A stretch of 64,000 nt of DNA from the NCBI GenBank assembly GCA_965238045.1, contig CBDEGU010000011.1:496001-560000 (forward strand), given 5' to 3'. The DNA comes from CBDEGU01 sp965238045 (GTDB lineage Bacteria; Acidobacteriota; Terriglobia; Bryobacterales; UBA6623). Below the pieces are notes generated by a model, which made no database searches, was not told where the DNA came from, and worked only from the letters and a program-made list of their open reading frames with translations. Made by a program: the position numbers and the translations under genes. Below, piece after piece: positions 18,429-27,013 of this stretch. Numbering within the stretch: the first letter of the stretch is position 1; the number at the start of each line of letters is the position of its first letter.

Positions 18429-18721
18429 GCGTCCACTTTACCGCACCGCTTTGCCGCACCGCGGCGCAAGCCCGGGGCGGCAACCTTCTTGCGACGAGCT
18501 CGGTCTCGATCTGGCGTCTCAGACTGTTGAGATGTCCTGGATGCTCTCTCGTCACTCGCGAAGCCGCCCGGAGATCGTTTCAACCTTGGCAAGTGCGTTT
18601 CCAGCGAAACGTTAAACACCTTGCATGGGACCTCCAGCGCGAAAACATGCTGATTGTCCCCCTGGCCCCGTTTCTGCCGTGGCCTGCTGCGCCCGTCGGC
18701 CGCTACAGAGTCAAGAATTGG

Positions 18722-18761
18722 CAATCGGGGCAATCGGGGCAATCGGGGTCGGCAATCGGGG
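18722..18761. repeat. Four near-tandem caatcgggg units
   Basis: Three adjacent 9-bp units (18722-18748) and a fourth after a 4-base gap (18753-18761). Probably slippage-derived; the unit length preserves reading frame, but no gene is here. Confidence 0.85.
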
Positions 18762-19327
18762 TCAGGAAGCTGTGAAGAAATCAACTTGCCGCAGAATCCA
18801 GTGCTGCAAGCAAAGGACTTAGCTCGACGAAAAGAGGTCGAAAGGCAATTAACTCACACCTTCCAGCTCCCGAACCCCGATCCAGCAGCTGCGGGAGCGG
18901 CCTCAGGCCCACCCGCGGACCTGCCAAAACCAGCCCCGGCGCCCATTGGGGTCACAACATTCCTAACAATTTATCTGCTGCATTTTGAATGCTTTACCCG
19001 CGCCGATCCGCGTCCAACCGCCCACCCCCAAGGTATCCTAGAACTGTCAGACACCCGCGCGGCACCCGGCCTGCAACCGGCGTCCGCCGTCGGCGATCGG
19101 GTCCAATACCGAAGGTGCCGCCATCCGTCCTGACCACCCGCGCCGCGGGGCGCAAACTCATTCCCGCCAGCCGCCGAGGCCCCTTCGTCCCAGGCATTCC
19201 CACACCAAAAGGAAAAGCAGCAATGCCAAAGAAAGCAACAAAAGCTCAAATACGATCCAACTGCGAAAACGCGAAAAATCCGCCGCCCCCCAGCTCACCA
19301 CCAAGCATCCAACCCAGCGCAACCAGC

Positions 19328-19378
19328 AAAACAAGAACTACCAAACAGACCCAATCTCTCCGAACCGCAGTCAAATCA
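19328..19378. repeat. Direct repeat family R1, copy A
   Basis: Contains the core gaactaccaaacagaccc followed by aatctctccgaacc. Matches copies at 19561, 19771 and 19948. Confidence 0.65.
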
Positions 19379-19455
19379 GTATCTTACAACGCGGTCCCGA
19401 TCCCGCCCCCAGCAGCACCGCCGAGATCCCAGGGCGAGGCATGGCGTCCGGCTTC

Positions 19456-19494
19456 CGTAGCGCCGGCCTCGAAGAGACCCGCGGCTTCTCCCGG
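19456..19494. repeat. Dispersed palindrome (REP-like), copy 1
   Basis: Begins cgtagcgccggcctcg and continues with agacccgcggcttctccc. It shares the cgtagcg...ccgcgg...ttcc layout with three other copies in this island; this copy is degenerate in the stem. Confidence 0.6.
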
Positions 19495-19560
19495 CCCAAC
19501 AAACCATCAATCCCCCCGCTCCCGCCCGGCCTCCCGCCAACCCCCAGCCTCAGCCTCAAA

Positions 19561-19610
19561 GCGCCAAAATCGAACTACCAAACAGACCCAATCTCGCCGA
19601 ACCCATCTAC
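19561..19610. repeat. Direct repeat family R1, copy B
   Basis: Starts gcgccaaaatcgaactacca and continues to cccatctac. It lies about 70 bases after palindrome copy 1, the same order as copy C after palindrome copy 2. Confidence 0.7.
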
Positions 19611-19645
19611 ATTACCAACTTGCCGACCCACGATCTCCGAGCACC

Positions 19646-19685
19646 CGTAGCGTGGATCTCGGTTTTGAGATCCGCGGCTTTTCCC
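19646..19685. repeat. Dispersed palindrome (REP-like), copy 2
   Basis: cgtagcg, then ggatctc-ggtttt-gagatcc, then gcggcttttccc. The inner 7 bp arms are perfectly complementary around a 6-base loop. Nearly identical, in reverse orientation, to copy 4. Confidence 0.75.
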
Positions 19686-19770
19686 ACCCCAGGAACCATG
19701 AATCCTCTGCGAATCCTCCGCGCCCCCATTCACCCCCGGCCTGCCGCCAAGCCCCAACCCCGTCCCAGAC

Positions 19771-19825
19771 CGCCAAAATCGAACTGCCAAACGAACCCAT
19801 CTCGCCGAACCTCATCGAAATCAGC
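19771..19825. repeat. Direct repeat family R1, copy C
   Basis: cgccaaaatcgaactgccaa followed by acgaacccatctcgccgaac. It differs from copy B at a few positions and follows palindrome copy 2. Confidence 0.7.
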
Positions 19826-19875
19826 GTCTTAGTCAGCGCCCACCCTTGACGTGCCGCACGTCTCCAGGGGTGTCG

Positions 19876-19895
19876 TGTCGCCATTCCTGGCGACA
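19876..19895. other. Perfect 8-bp hairpin with 4-base loop
   Basis: tgtcgcca (19876-19883), loop ttcc, tggcgaca (19888-19895). No T-run follows. Confidence 0.6.
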
Positions 19896-19947
19896 TATCT
19901 TACCCGCACAACCGCATAATCTCTCGACCTTGCACCCGCCGCCAGTC

Positions 19948-19985
19948 GCCAAACCGGTATGCCAAACAAACCCAATTCCCAAAAA
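19948..19985. repeat. Direct repeat family R1, copy D (divergent)
   Basis: gccaaaccggtatgccaaac followed by aaacccaattcc. The spacing of the gccaaa elements matches copies B and C, but the sequence is more diverged. Confidence 0.45.
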
Positions 19986-20067
19986 CCAATCCAGACCCAC
20001 ATCTCACGGCCACCTGCCCCGGACCGCATCGCGGATCTCCCCCGCGGTCGCGGCAATCGAAAACCAC

Positions 20068-20104
20068 CGTAGCGCGGAGATCGAAGAGACCCGCGGTTTT
20101 TCCT
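20068..20104. repeat. Dispersed palindrome (REP-like), copy 3
   Basis: cgtagcgcggagatcgaaga, then gacccgcggtttttcc. Resembles copy 1 in the middle and copy 2 at the ends. Confidence 0.6.
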
Positions 20105-20174
20105 AGCCCGCCGAGCGATTGATCCCCCAATCCCCCGCGCCCGCCAAGCTCCGTAGGAGCGACACATCGAACAG

Positions 20175-20194
20175 CCTGGGGCGTGAGCCCCAGG
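20175..20194. other. Perfect 8-bp hairpin with GTGA tetraloop
   Basis: cctggggc (20175-20182), loop gtga, gccccagg (20187-20194). The GNRA-type loop suggests that the RNA form is structured. The preceding ccgtaggagcgacac is part of the same block. Confidence 0.6.
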
Positions 20195-20414
20195 ACCACA
20201 GGCCGAAAACAGTCAGCCCCGGCAGGGGCGGCACACCCCCCTTCACCACAAATACCGCTCATCGGGCCGCGGAATCCACCGCTGGAATTCCCCGCTGGAA
20301 TCCCCGGTACCGAAACCCCAAATCCCCCGACCCTCCTGTCACAACAAACCACCCCCGCCAAATCAACAACATACCCGAAAAACACCCCAAAACACTTGAC
20401 ACCCCGTGCTAGCC

Positions 20415-20735
20415 TATACCCGTAACGACCGGAAAGGATAGATCACCGCGATCCCCCGACCGTTTCCTGGCCAGGACAGAAAGCTCGCCCCGCGGTTCAT
20501 CACCTCCTCGAATCACAGAGGAGAGGGTGACCGCCAAGGCGAGTCTTCGGACAGCTCTCGAAGGTGGACATCCACCGCGAAGGGCTACGAGCGCAGTCGT
20601 GCACCATCGCCGCGCGGAACAACTGCGCGGAGCGGCCGCGCGAGAGAACCCTTCGCCCGGAACCGCCTGCAACTTCCGGCTGGGGCGGCTCGCCGGGATC
20701 ACATAGTCGGAACGAGAAGCGTCTCTCACTTTTTT
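20415..20735 (+). ncRNA. Candidate structured non-coding RNA, about 320 nt, unidentified
   Basis: A run of nested complementary segments between a TTGACA at 20396 and a T6 tract at 20730-20735. Visible stems: GGAAA 20431-20435 with TTTCC 20463-20467; GATC 20441-20444 with 20450-20453; CTCGCC 20484-20489 with GGCGAG 20538-20543, enclosing GCGGT/ACCGC, CACC/GGTG and TCCTC/GAGGA; GGTGG/CCACC around an ACAT loop at 20563-20576; GCGAAGGG 20577-20584 with CCCTTCGC 20649-20656, enclosing ACGA/TCGT and CCGCGC/GCGCGG; CCGGAA 20657-20662 with TTCCGG 20674-20679, whose loop CCGCC can pair with GGCGG 20684-20688 as an H-type pseudoknot. A weak GAGA/TCTC hairpin precedes the T-run. It has no RNase P, tmRNA, SRP or 6S hallmark that I could see. 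No energy calculation was possible. The strand is chosen from the T-run. Confidence 0.45.
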
Positions 20736-21111
20736 GAAATTGTTTTGAATCTGAAAAAGAAGCACCGCGAAGAACGAAGCTAGCAAGCCCAGCCAGCCAG
20801 CAACCTCAGCCAGTCACCTAACCCATCCGCTAGACCAAGCAGTGGCGCTAGGGCGAGATACCGTCGAGCCCCTCAACCCGCCCATAGCCACCAAACATCC
20901 GAAAAACCGGGCAAATCCCGGCAAAAACGACGCCCAAGAGCCTTTCTCCGACCCAACCTCAGCCGCTTCCCTCACAAAAAAAACTAAAAAAATCGCCAAA
21001 AACCGGGCATTTCCGGACAAAAGCGCACCCGGCCGGTTCGCTCGGCTGCAACGACAGGACTGAAGCAACCGCCACCAGCACCGCTTCCAACGGGCCACCG
21101 AGCACCGTGAT

Positions 21112-21216
21112 ATGATTTCTGCCATGCGCATTTGCGGGTCTTTGCTGCTAGCTTTGTTGCTCCCCATGGCCGCCAGGCTCTCGACGCCGCCACCGGCTCA
21201 GGCCCAAGCGGCGTAA
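21112..21216 (+). CDS. Short frame that looks like an orphan signal peptide
   Basis: A 34-codon frame, MISAMRICGSLLLALLLPM then AARLSTPPPAQAQAA and TAA. It has the charge, hydrophobic core and AQA-type cleavage site of a secretory signal, but no mature protein follows. It is probably the surviving 5' end of a degraded exported-protein gene, or chance. Confidence 0.3.
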   Translation: MISAMRICGSLLLALLLPMAARLSTPPPAQAQAA

Positions 21217-21375
21217 ACTACAGGTTCCGGAGAGCCGCTTGTTTCAACGGAATTCCGGACATCCTCCGGCCGGGTTCCATGTGCGCGCGGAGGTCGGGGG
21301 CAGCTCCCGAACTGTGGGGGAATACAGGCGTTTTCTGCTGAGCCATGGCTCGTGTGGTGGCGGCGGGGGGCCGCA

Positions 21376-21415
21376 GGAAAAGCCGCGGATCTCAAAACCG
21401 AGATCCGCGCTACGG
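21376..21415. repeat. Dispersed palindrome (REP-like), copy 4, inverted
   Basis: ggaaaagccgcggatctc, loop aaaacc, gagatccgcgctacgg. The arms gcggatctc/gagatccgc are a perfect 9-bp pair. It is the reverse complement of copy 2 almost throughout. Confidence 0.75.
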
Positions 21416-21722
21416 GTCGGCTATCTCGACAGTGTCCGTGAGCGTCGCGGCGGAGCGCCGTTACGCTGCTCGGCTATTGCCTGATGAGGAGTCACGCCCG
21501 TCTGGTGGCGAGCCCCGAGCGCCCCGATTCGCTCGCTTGCGCCACGGGGCAGGGGTCTGGCCGGCGGAACGGGAATGGCCGGTTTTCTGTCGACATTTTA
21601 GACTCTCGATCACGTTCAACTACAAGTGTTTGTCGCCGGAGTTTTCCGCCGGGATAGACGCCTCGAGGCGCAGAATGCGCTGGGCAGCCACTCTGAGGGG
21701 GTACGGGGGCGTTGCGGGGTTG

Positions 21723-23210
21723 CTAGTCGTCGATGCGGCGGGGGACTAGGGGCTGGGTGGCTTCCATGGCTCGCATCTGGTCGAGGGTGATGTCTTCGCC
21801 TTGCTCGTGATACTCCTGGTCTACGTTCACCTTCCAGAGGTCGTAGCGGGCGCCGAGAATGTTGCGCACCGCCAGCATGGAGGTGAGCATGGAGTGGTCC
21901 TGGTTGTTGTAGCGGTGCATGCCGTTGCGGCCGACGAGCTGCAGGTTGGGCAGTTTGGCGAGAAAGGCGCGCATGATGTCCATCGCGGCGGCGTAGTCGC
22001 GATCGTAGATGGGATAGGCTTTGCGCATACGAACGACCGCGCCGTCGGTGACGTCCGCCGGATCGGCCAACTCTAGCTGGCCGATCTCGCGCTTGCCCCG
22101 CTCGATGAGATCTTCGTCGGAACTGGACCAGAGGGAGTCGCCCTCGAAGCAGAAATACTCCAACCCCAGACAGGAAGTTTCGGGGTCGGGGACCATTTCC
22201 GGACTCCAATTGCCGAAATTCTGGATGCGGCCCATGGCGACGGCGGAATCGTGGATGTAGATCCAGTTGTCGGGAAAGAGACCGGTCCGGCGAAGAATTA
22301 ACGCCACGGTGAGAAAGTCGCGGTAACGCAGACGCCGGGCGGCTTCGAGAATTTCCGGAGGCGGAGCGGGCGAGAGCGCCTCAATGAGATCGAGCACGGC
22401 GATGCTGCTGATAAAATGCCGTCCGGCGTAGGAGCGGCCTCCGGCCTCGATGCGCCCCACGCCGGTTTCGTCCCAATGAATCCGGGTCACTGGAGACTTC
22501 ATGACGACCGACGAGCCCATGTGCTCGACGAGTTCGGTGGTGCGTTCCCACATCATGCCGGGGCCGTGGCGGGGATAGGCAAACTCGTCAATGAGAGTCT
22601 TGACGACATCGCCGCGGCGTTTGGCGGTCTCTCCAAAAATGGCGTTCTTAATGGCGGTGGCGAGGGAGAGTCCTTGGATGCGCTGCGCGGCCCATTCGGC
22701 CTGGATCTTGTCGCATGGTATGCCCCAGACCTTCTCTGTATAAGTGCGGAAGAAGATCTCAAAGAGGCGGCGGCCGAAACGGTTCGAGATCCAGGTGGCG
22801 AAATCGTCCTCGGGCAGCTGAGGCGAAAGGCGCGCCATGCCATAGCTGGCGATACATCGCACGGTCTCGAAGATGCCCAAGCCGGTGAGGGCGTTGAGGG
22901 GCTTGAGCGGATAGGAGAAAAACTTGCCGTTGTAGTGGATGCGGGAAAGACGCGATCGCTGGAGAAGATCGTCGCCAAGAATCTCGTGCCAGAGCTTTTC
23001 GACCGCCGGAACCTTGGTGAAAAATCGGTGGCCGCCGATGTCAAAGCGGTAGCCCTTGTAGAGGACGGTTTTCGATAAACCGCCAACGGTATCGCCGGCT
23101 TCGAGCGTTGTGGAGGTGAGGCCGGCCTTAGCGAGTTCGTAGGCCGCGGTGAGTCCGGCCGGGCCAGCGCCGAGGATGACTACGGGAATGACTGCGGGGG
23201 TTGGTTCCAC
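21723..23210 (-). CDS. FAD-dependent oxidoreductase, UDP-galactopyranose mutase/protoporphyrinogen oxidase-like
   Basis: About 495 residues from GTG at 23210; the open frame runs to 23399, but the extra 63 residues are translated from a G-rich tandem repeat and are not protein-like. The N-terminus is a Rossmann dinucleotide site (VVILGAGPAGLTAAYELAKAG, acidic Glu at strand 2), then GGLSKT and the family motif GGHRFFTKVPAVEKLW. The C-terminal flavin-binding part is LQLVGRNGMHRYNNQDHSMLTSMLAV. Related proteins act on sugar nucleotides or lipids; the substrate here is unknown. No signal peptide in the shortened form. The ribosome site at GTG is weak. Confidence 0.82.
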   Translation of the reverse strand: MEPTPAVIPVVILGAGPAGLTAAYELAKAGLTSTTLEAGDTVGGLSKTVLYKGYRFDIGGHRFFTKVPAVEKLWHEILGDDLLQRSRLSRIHYNGKFFSYPLKPLNALTGLGIFETVRCIASYGMARLSPQLPEDDFATWISNRFGRRLFEIFFRTYTEKVWGIPCDKIQAEWAAQRIQGLSLATAIKNAIFGETAKRRGDVVKTLIDEFAYPRHGPGMMWERTTELVEHMGSSVVMKSPVTRIHWDETGVGRIEAGGRSYAGRHFISSIAVLDLIEALSPAPPPEILEAARRLRYRDFLTVALILRRTGLFPDNWIYIHDSAVAMGRIQNFGNWSPEMVPDPETSCLGLEYFCFEGDSLWSSSDEDLIERGKREIGQLELADPADVTDGAVVRMRKAYPIYDRDYAAAMDIMRAFLAKLPNLQLVGRNGMHRYNNQDHSMLTSMLAVRNILGARYDLWKVNVDQEYHEQGEDITLDQMRAMEATQPLVPRRIDD

Positions 23211-23239
23211 GGAAAACTCATATGGTAACAGAGCGCTAG

Positions 23240-23284
23240 ATGGGGGGGCGCCGGATGGGGGGCGGCGGATGGGGGGCGGCGGGG
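23240..23284. repeat. G-rich tandem repeat, three units of 14-16 bp
   Basis: Three units of the form atggggggcggcgg (23240, 23255, 23269) between the FAD oxidoreductase start and the tRNA. The top strand could form a G-quadruplex, and it lies in the promoter or leader of the leftward gene. Confidence 0.75.
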
Positions 23285-23406
23285 ACTTTTTACTTTGCGC
23301 AAAAGGCGGACTTGCTACTTTGCGCTGAGCTGGTTTGTGGTCTGGTTGACGCACGACGGGCAAGCTGGCCACAATAAGGGCTGGCCCGGAAATTTCCACT
23401 TGCAGT

Positions 23407-23483
23407 GCGCCCGTAGCTCAGATGGATAGAGCGCTTGCCTCCGGAGCAAGAGGTCGCGCGTTCGAATCGCGCCGGGCGTACCA
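23407..23483 (+). tRNA. tRNA-Arg (anticodon CCG)
   Basis: Complete cloverleaf: acceptor gcgcccg / cgggcgt with a G-T closing pair, D arm gctc/gagc, anticodon stem cttgc/gcaag with loop ctccgga, T arm gcgcg-ttcgaat-cgcgc, discriminator A and encoded CCA at 23481-23483. The anticodon CCG reads CGG (Arg). Confidence 0.96.
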
Positions 23484-23655
23484 AGACCCCTCTTATTTTT
23501 ATTTTTCAAAGGCTTACGCTCGTAGCGTTTCTTGCCGGTCCCCCGGCGGGAGCGCTATGGGGCTGTTTTTGGTCGATTTTGTGGCCCATTTGTGGACCAA
23601 AGCGGACTAAGGAGGGAGGGCGCGACGGGTCCGGCCCGACTCCCGCCACGGGCTG

Positions 23656-25902
23656 CTAGGCGGCGGGAAGGCGGAAAGTGTTGCGGGCGGCGCCGACCAA
23701 GCGGTCCGTCATCATCCGCGCGGCGGAGAGCAATCGCTTCTTGTCGAGGGAAGGGATCTGGTCTAACACCGAAGCAGACGAGCCGACCCCGTTGTGTTGA
23801 GCGGCAGCGGGGCTTGTGACCCGGCTGGCCGGCACAGGAAAGTTGCTGCCGATCTTCCAGTAGAGGGATGGCGCATAGGGCGCGCGCTCAGCGGCGCCGG
23901 TCTGCTGTTGCTCTCTCACGGCGGCGGCCAGGGTGTAGGCCGACAGGAAAGACGGCCTGGCGGCGAGGAGCCGGCGAAATTCCCCCGCCGGCACGGGCCG
24001 GCTGGCGAGAAACCCTTGCAATTGATCGCAGCCCTGCCCGCACAAGAATTCGGCCTGCGCCACATCTTCGACGCCCTCGGCCGTAATGTGAAAATCGAGG
24101 TCGTGAGCTAGCTGAATGACCGCTTTGGCCAGCGCCGCCGCATGCCGGTCCGAATTCACCTCGGTGATGAACGAGCGGTCCAGCTTGAGTGTATCGGCCG
24201 GAAACTTTCTCAAGTAGCCAAGCGAGGAATACCCGGTGCCGAAGTCATCAATGGCGATGCGGACACCGTCTCCCTGAAGCGATCGCAGGACCACCGAGGC
24301 AGTCTTCAGACTTTCGATCAGAACACTTTCGGTAACCTCAAGTTCAAGAAGTTCCGGCGCCAAGCCGGAGTCAGCGAGGGCCCGGCGCACAGTGCGGGCA
24401 AACCCCGAACGGGCAAGCTGACGGGCCGAGACATTGACGCAAATCTTGACAGGATCGGAACCTTCCTGGCGCCAGCTTTGTGCCTCTTCGCAAGCCGTGC
24501 GAAGCACCCATTCTCCAAGCGAGATGATAAGGTCGGACTCTTCGGCGCAGGGAATGAACTCACTCGGGGGGACGCTCTTGCCATCGGCGCGAGTCCAGCG
24601 AGCCAGCGCCTCGGCGCCGCAGATGCGCCCGTTTTTCATGCTGATGATGGGCTGATAGTGAAGGAAAATTTCGCCCCGTTCCTGAGCCTTCCGCAGGTCG
24701 TTTTGCAGGCTCCATGACTGGACTGTGCTGTCGTACATCGAGGGGGTAAAAACCTTGGTCCTTCCCTTGCCCTCGCTCTTGGCCGAGTACATCGCGATGT
24801 CGGCGTTGCGGATCAGATCCTCGGGGTCTTTGAACTTGACGGTGCTGGGCACCAGACCGATGCTGGCCTGAGTGAGCACCTCGTGCTCACTGAGCTGAAA
24901 CGGCTCGCCAATCGCCTTCTGGAGGCGCTTGGCTACTTGCTCGGCTTCACTGAAATCGTGCAGGTTGCGCAGCAGAACGACAAACTCGTCTCCGCCAAAA
25001 CGCGCAACGACATCGCCCGGCCGGACACAGGTCGTCAGGCGGCTGGCAATACTGGCCAGCAATTCATCACCCACCACGTGTCCAAGACTGTCGTTGACGC
25101 CCTTAAAGCCGTCGATATCCATGAAGACGAGCGCGAACAAGGACTTCGAACCGGTCTTGGCCTGATCCACGGCATTATTCAGGTTGGCGAGGAATGAGTT
25201 CCGATTGGGAAGTCCGGTGACACGGTCGTGGAATGCGTCATGGATCAGACGCTGTTCGACATCAATGAGCCGGGTCACATCGGTCTGCGAACCGGCAATC
25301 TCAATCGCCTTCCCGTTTTCGTCGCGCACGGCGCGGCCCCGGCAAAGAACCCAGCGGTAGGTGCCGTCGCGGTGCCGAATGCGGTATTCGCTGCGGAACT
25401 GTTCGGTCTTGCCGTTGAGATGAGCCGAGAGATCCATGCGGAGCCCCGGCAGGTAGTCGGCATGAACAGCGTTAAACCACTCCGAGGAGTTCGGCTCGAG
25501 TTCGCTGGGTTTGTAGCCGAGCGTCCGCGCCCACTCGGTCGATACGGTAAAGCGCTTCGTTTGCAGATCCCAGTGCCAGAGACCTTCGGTCGCCGACTCG
25601 ACCGCCCTGTCCCGCCAGGAGGCGGCGGCCGGGGCGGACGGCTGTTCGCGAGTGCCTTCGTCGACCGCGGCTGGGAGCCGCGGAGCGCTCTCGGGTTGAA
25701 GGGAACTCGATCCGTTCCACCTGCCCGACAGAAAGAAGAGCAGGGGTCCGGCAACGAGTAAGATAAGGAAAAGCCCCAGGGCCGGAATGAGAGTCCCGGC
25801 AGAAGGGAAATCCATAGCAGCCGGCAAGAGCACGAACTCACCGGCAAGCAAGATCAGCAGGGATGTCCTGACGAGGACCGGCGGGATACGGGTATGTTGC
25901 AT
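23656..25902 (-). CDS. Membrane-anchored PAS-GGDEF-EAL protein (c-di-GMP turnover)
   Basis: 748 residues. Two N-terminal hydrophobic segments (about 9-28 and 38-58), a PAS domain at about 95-215 (WHWDLQTKRFTVSTEWARTLGY ... ending DVTRLIDVEQRL), a GGDEF domain at about 220-385 with intact RFGGDEF (303-307) and inhibitory RxxD (RPGD, 294-297), and an EAL domain from about 410 with EAL at 431-433 and DDFGTGYSS. Both catalytic motifs are present, so it could make and degrade cyclic di-GMP; which activity dominates cannot be read from sequence. The last 100 residues after the EAL domain are Ala-rich and unassigned. Stand-alone gene. Confidence 0.92.
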   Translation of the reverse strand: MQHTRIPPVLVRTSLLILLAGEFVLLPAAMDFPSAGTLIPALGLFLILLVAGPLLFFLSGRWNGSSSLQPESAPRLPAAVDEGTREQPSAPAAASWRDRAVESATEGLWHWDLQTKRFTVSTEWARTLGYKPSELEPNSSEWFNAVHADYLPGLRMDLSAHLNGKTEQFRSEYRIRHRDGTYRWVLCRGRAVRDENGKAIEIAGSQTDVTRLIDVEQRLIHDAFHDRVTGLPNRNSFLANLNNAVDQAKTGSKSLFALVFMDIDGFKGVNDSLGHVVGDELLASIASRLTTCVRPGDVVARFGGDEFVVLLRNLHDFSEAEQVAKRLQKAIGEPFQLSEHEVLTQASIGLVPSTVKFKDPEDLIRNADIAMYSAKSEGKGRTKVFTPSMYDSTVQSWSLQNDLRKAQERGEIFLHYQPIISMKNGRICGAEALARWTRADGKSVPPSEFIPCAEESDLIISLGEWVLRTACEEAQSWRQEGSDPVKICVNVSARQLARSGFARTVRRALADSGLAPELLELEVTESVLIESLKTASVVLRSLQGDGVRIAIDDFGTGYSSLGYLRKFPADTLKLDRSFITEVNSDRHAAALAKAVIQLAHDLDFHITAEGVEDVAQAEFLCGQGCDQLQGFLASRPVPAGEFRRLLAARPSFLSAYTLAAAVREQQQTGAAERAPYAPSLYWKIGSNFPVPASRVTSPAAAQHNGVGSSASVLDQIPSLDKKRLLSAARMMTDRLVGAARNTFRLPAA

Positions 25903-27013
25903 ATCTTTCCAGATTGTGGAGATCTGTACTATGAGTATATTTTATTGGGCCGAGCCTGTCGATAGGGTATTAGTTTTGTTGGAGCTAGTACGAACTACCT
26001 ATCCGCCGTCAAGACTCGATTCTGGGCAATAGCTTGGGCCTGGCGGGCTGGAACCATCGGATCCCGCGGCGACTCTGGAAGCGCACATTCTGGTGAACTC
26101 CGGGCACGTTGCGCTCCTTTACCTCACCTGGAAATAGCCTATCTTTGGGGAAACGGCACTCTGAGAGGCCAGCATCCCGGTGGCGCCCATTCGGCGCGGA
26201 CTCGGTGCCCTCTGGAACCCGCCGTGAAGTTCGCACCGGAACCATCTGATGATCGGGCCGAGCGCGACTCGATTCTTGGTAGTACGTTCTGCCTCCAACC
26301 GGCCCGGCGCCGCGCCGCTCGTACCATGCCAGGGGCCGGGAAATAAAACTTGGATAAGCCCTTCTACCTAAAAAAATTCGGTACTGGTGCTCCATTCTCA
26401 AAAAGCTCCGAGAATGCGACTATAGGGGTGATCGGAACAGAGACCACCCATGGCCACGACTCACCCAAGATGCAATCGAAACACGACTGAACGGCTCAGA
26501 CGCAGCGTAGCGATCCTGGCGGTTGTCGAGCAACAAAGAAATACCACGCGAGATCCCCGGCTTGGGGCGGGTCTGGAATCGTTCCTTATCACCCGTGAGC
26601 TTCGTGATCTCGAAAATGCGTGCCGAGCCGAAGAGTCCGCTTTGGGCGAACCCATCCCTGAAGTTTTCGTGGCCCGGGTCCGGAAGATCAGCTAGCCGGA
26701 GTTGCACGCCAGCCCCGGGCAGGACTCTGCTCGCCACCGCCGGCCTGACTCTTACCCCCTCTTTACTATTTACTGCTTGCACCTTACCCGCCGCACCTCA
26801 CCCGCACGTGGGCGTTGGTTCCACGTTGCCGGGGTTCCTGTCATGCTCCAGGCGTTTGTCAGGAAAGGGAAGGCTCGATATGAGGCTGGCCGCGGGTCAC
26901 GGGCCGGCGATGGACCGGTTGGGATCGGCTGAGGGAGCAATTTATATAAAACGAGAATGACAAGAAATGTTGTAGCATAGTTGATGAGCTCGCATGATTA
27001 TGAGGAGCCTAAC
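25903..27013. other. Long spacer with diverged internal repeats
   Basis: About 1.1 kb, AT-richer than its surroundings at the left. Two loosely similar blocks (gactcgattctgggcaatag at 26012-26031 and gactcgattcttggtagtac near 26267, and ggaaccatcggat versus ggaaccatctgat) suggest an old duplication. No gene except the doubtful frame at 26450. Confidence 0.5.
26450..26695 (+). CDS. Doubtful small hypothetical protein
   Basis: 81 codons (MATTHPRCNRNTTERLRRSV...). The composition is compatible with a soluble, helix-rich protein (LRRSVAILAVVEQQRN; LESFLITRELRDLENACRAEE), but there is no recognised family and no ribosome site, and an antisense frame of similar length exists. Included with low confidence. 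Confidence 0.25.
   Translation: MATTHPRCNRNTTERLRRSVAILAVVEQQRNTTRDPRLGAGLESFLITRELRDLENACRAEESALGEPIPEVFVARVRKIS

Larger units (their letters stand above)
18429..21722. other. Gene-poor repeat and hairpin island
   Basis: About 3.3 kb without a convincing protein gene. Between roughly 19.2 and 20.4 kb the top strand is strongly enriched in C and A and depleted in G. It contains at least four dispersed palindromes, four copies of a direct repeat, several perfect hairpins, a short tandem repeat and a candidate structured RNA, listed separately. The open frames here are Pro-rich by composition and overlap the repeats. Confidence 0.65.

Noticed and set aside
18722..18761. Possible CRISPR-like repeat
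   Set aside because: Units are 9 bp and adjacent, with no spacers and no cas genes in the window.
18989..19849. Long plus-strand frame rich in Pro, Ser and Arg
   Set aside because: Composition follows the C/A-rich repeats and runs through palindromes and direct repeats; no domain, no ribosome site.
20409..20786. Minus-strand frame of 125 codons
   Set aside because: Covers the hairpin-rich RNA candidate; the product has no protein-like features and would be out of place with the structure.
23290..23509. Minus-strand frames with RFERATSCSGGKRSIHLSYG
   Set aside because: Antisense translation of tRNA-Arg(CCG), not a gene.
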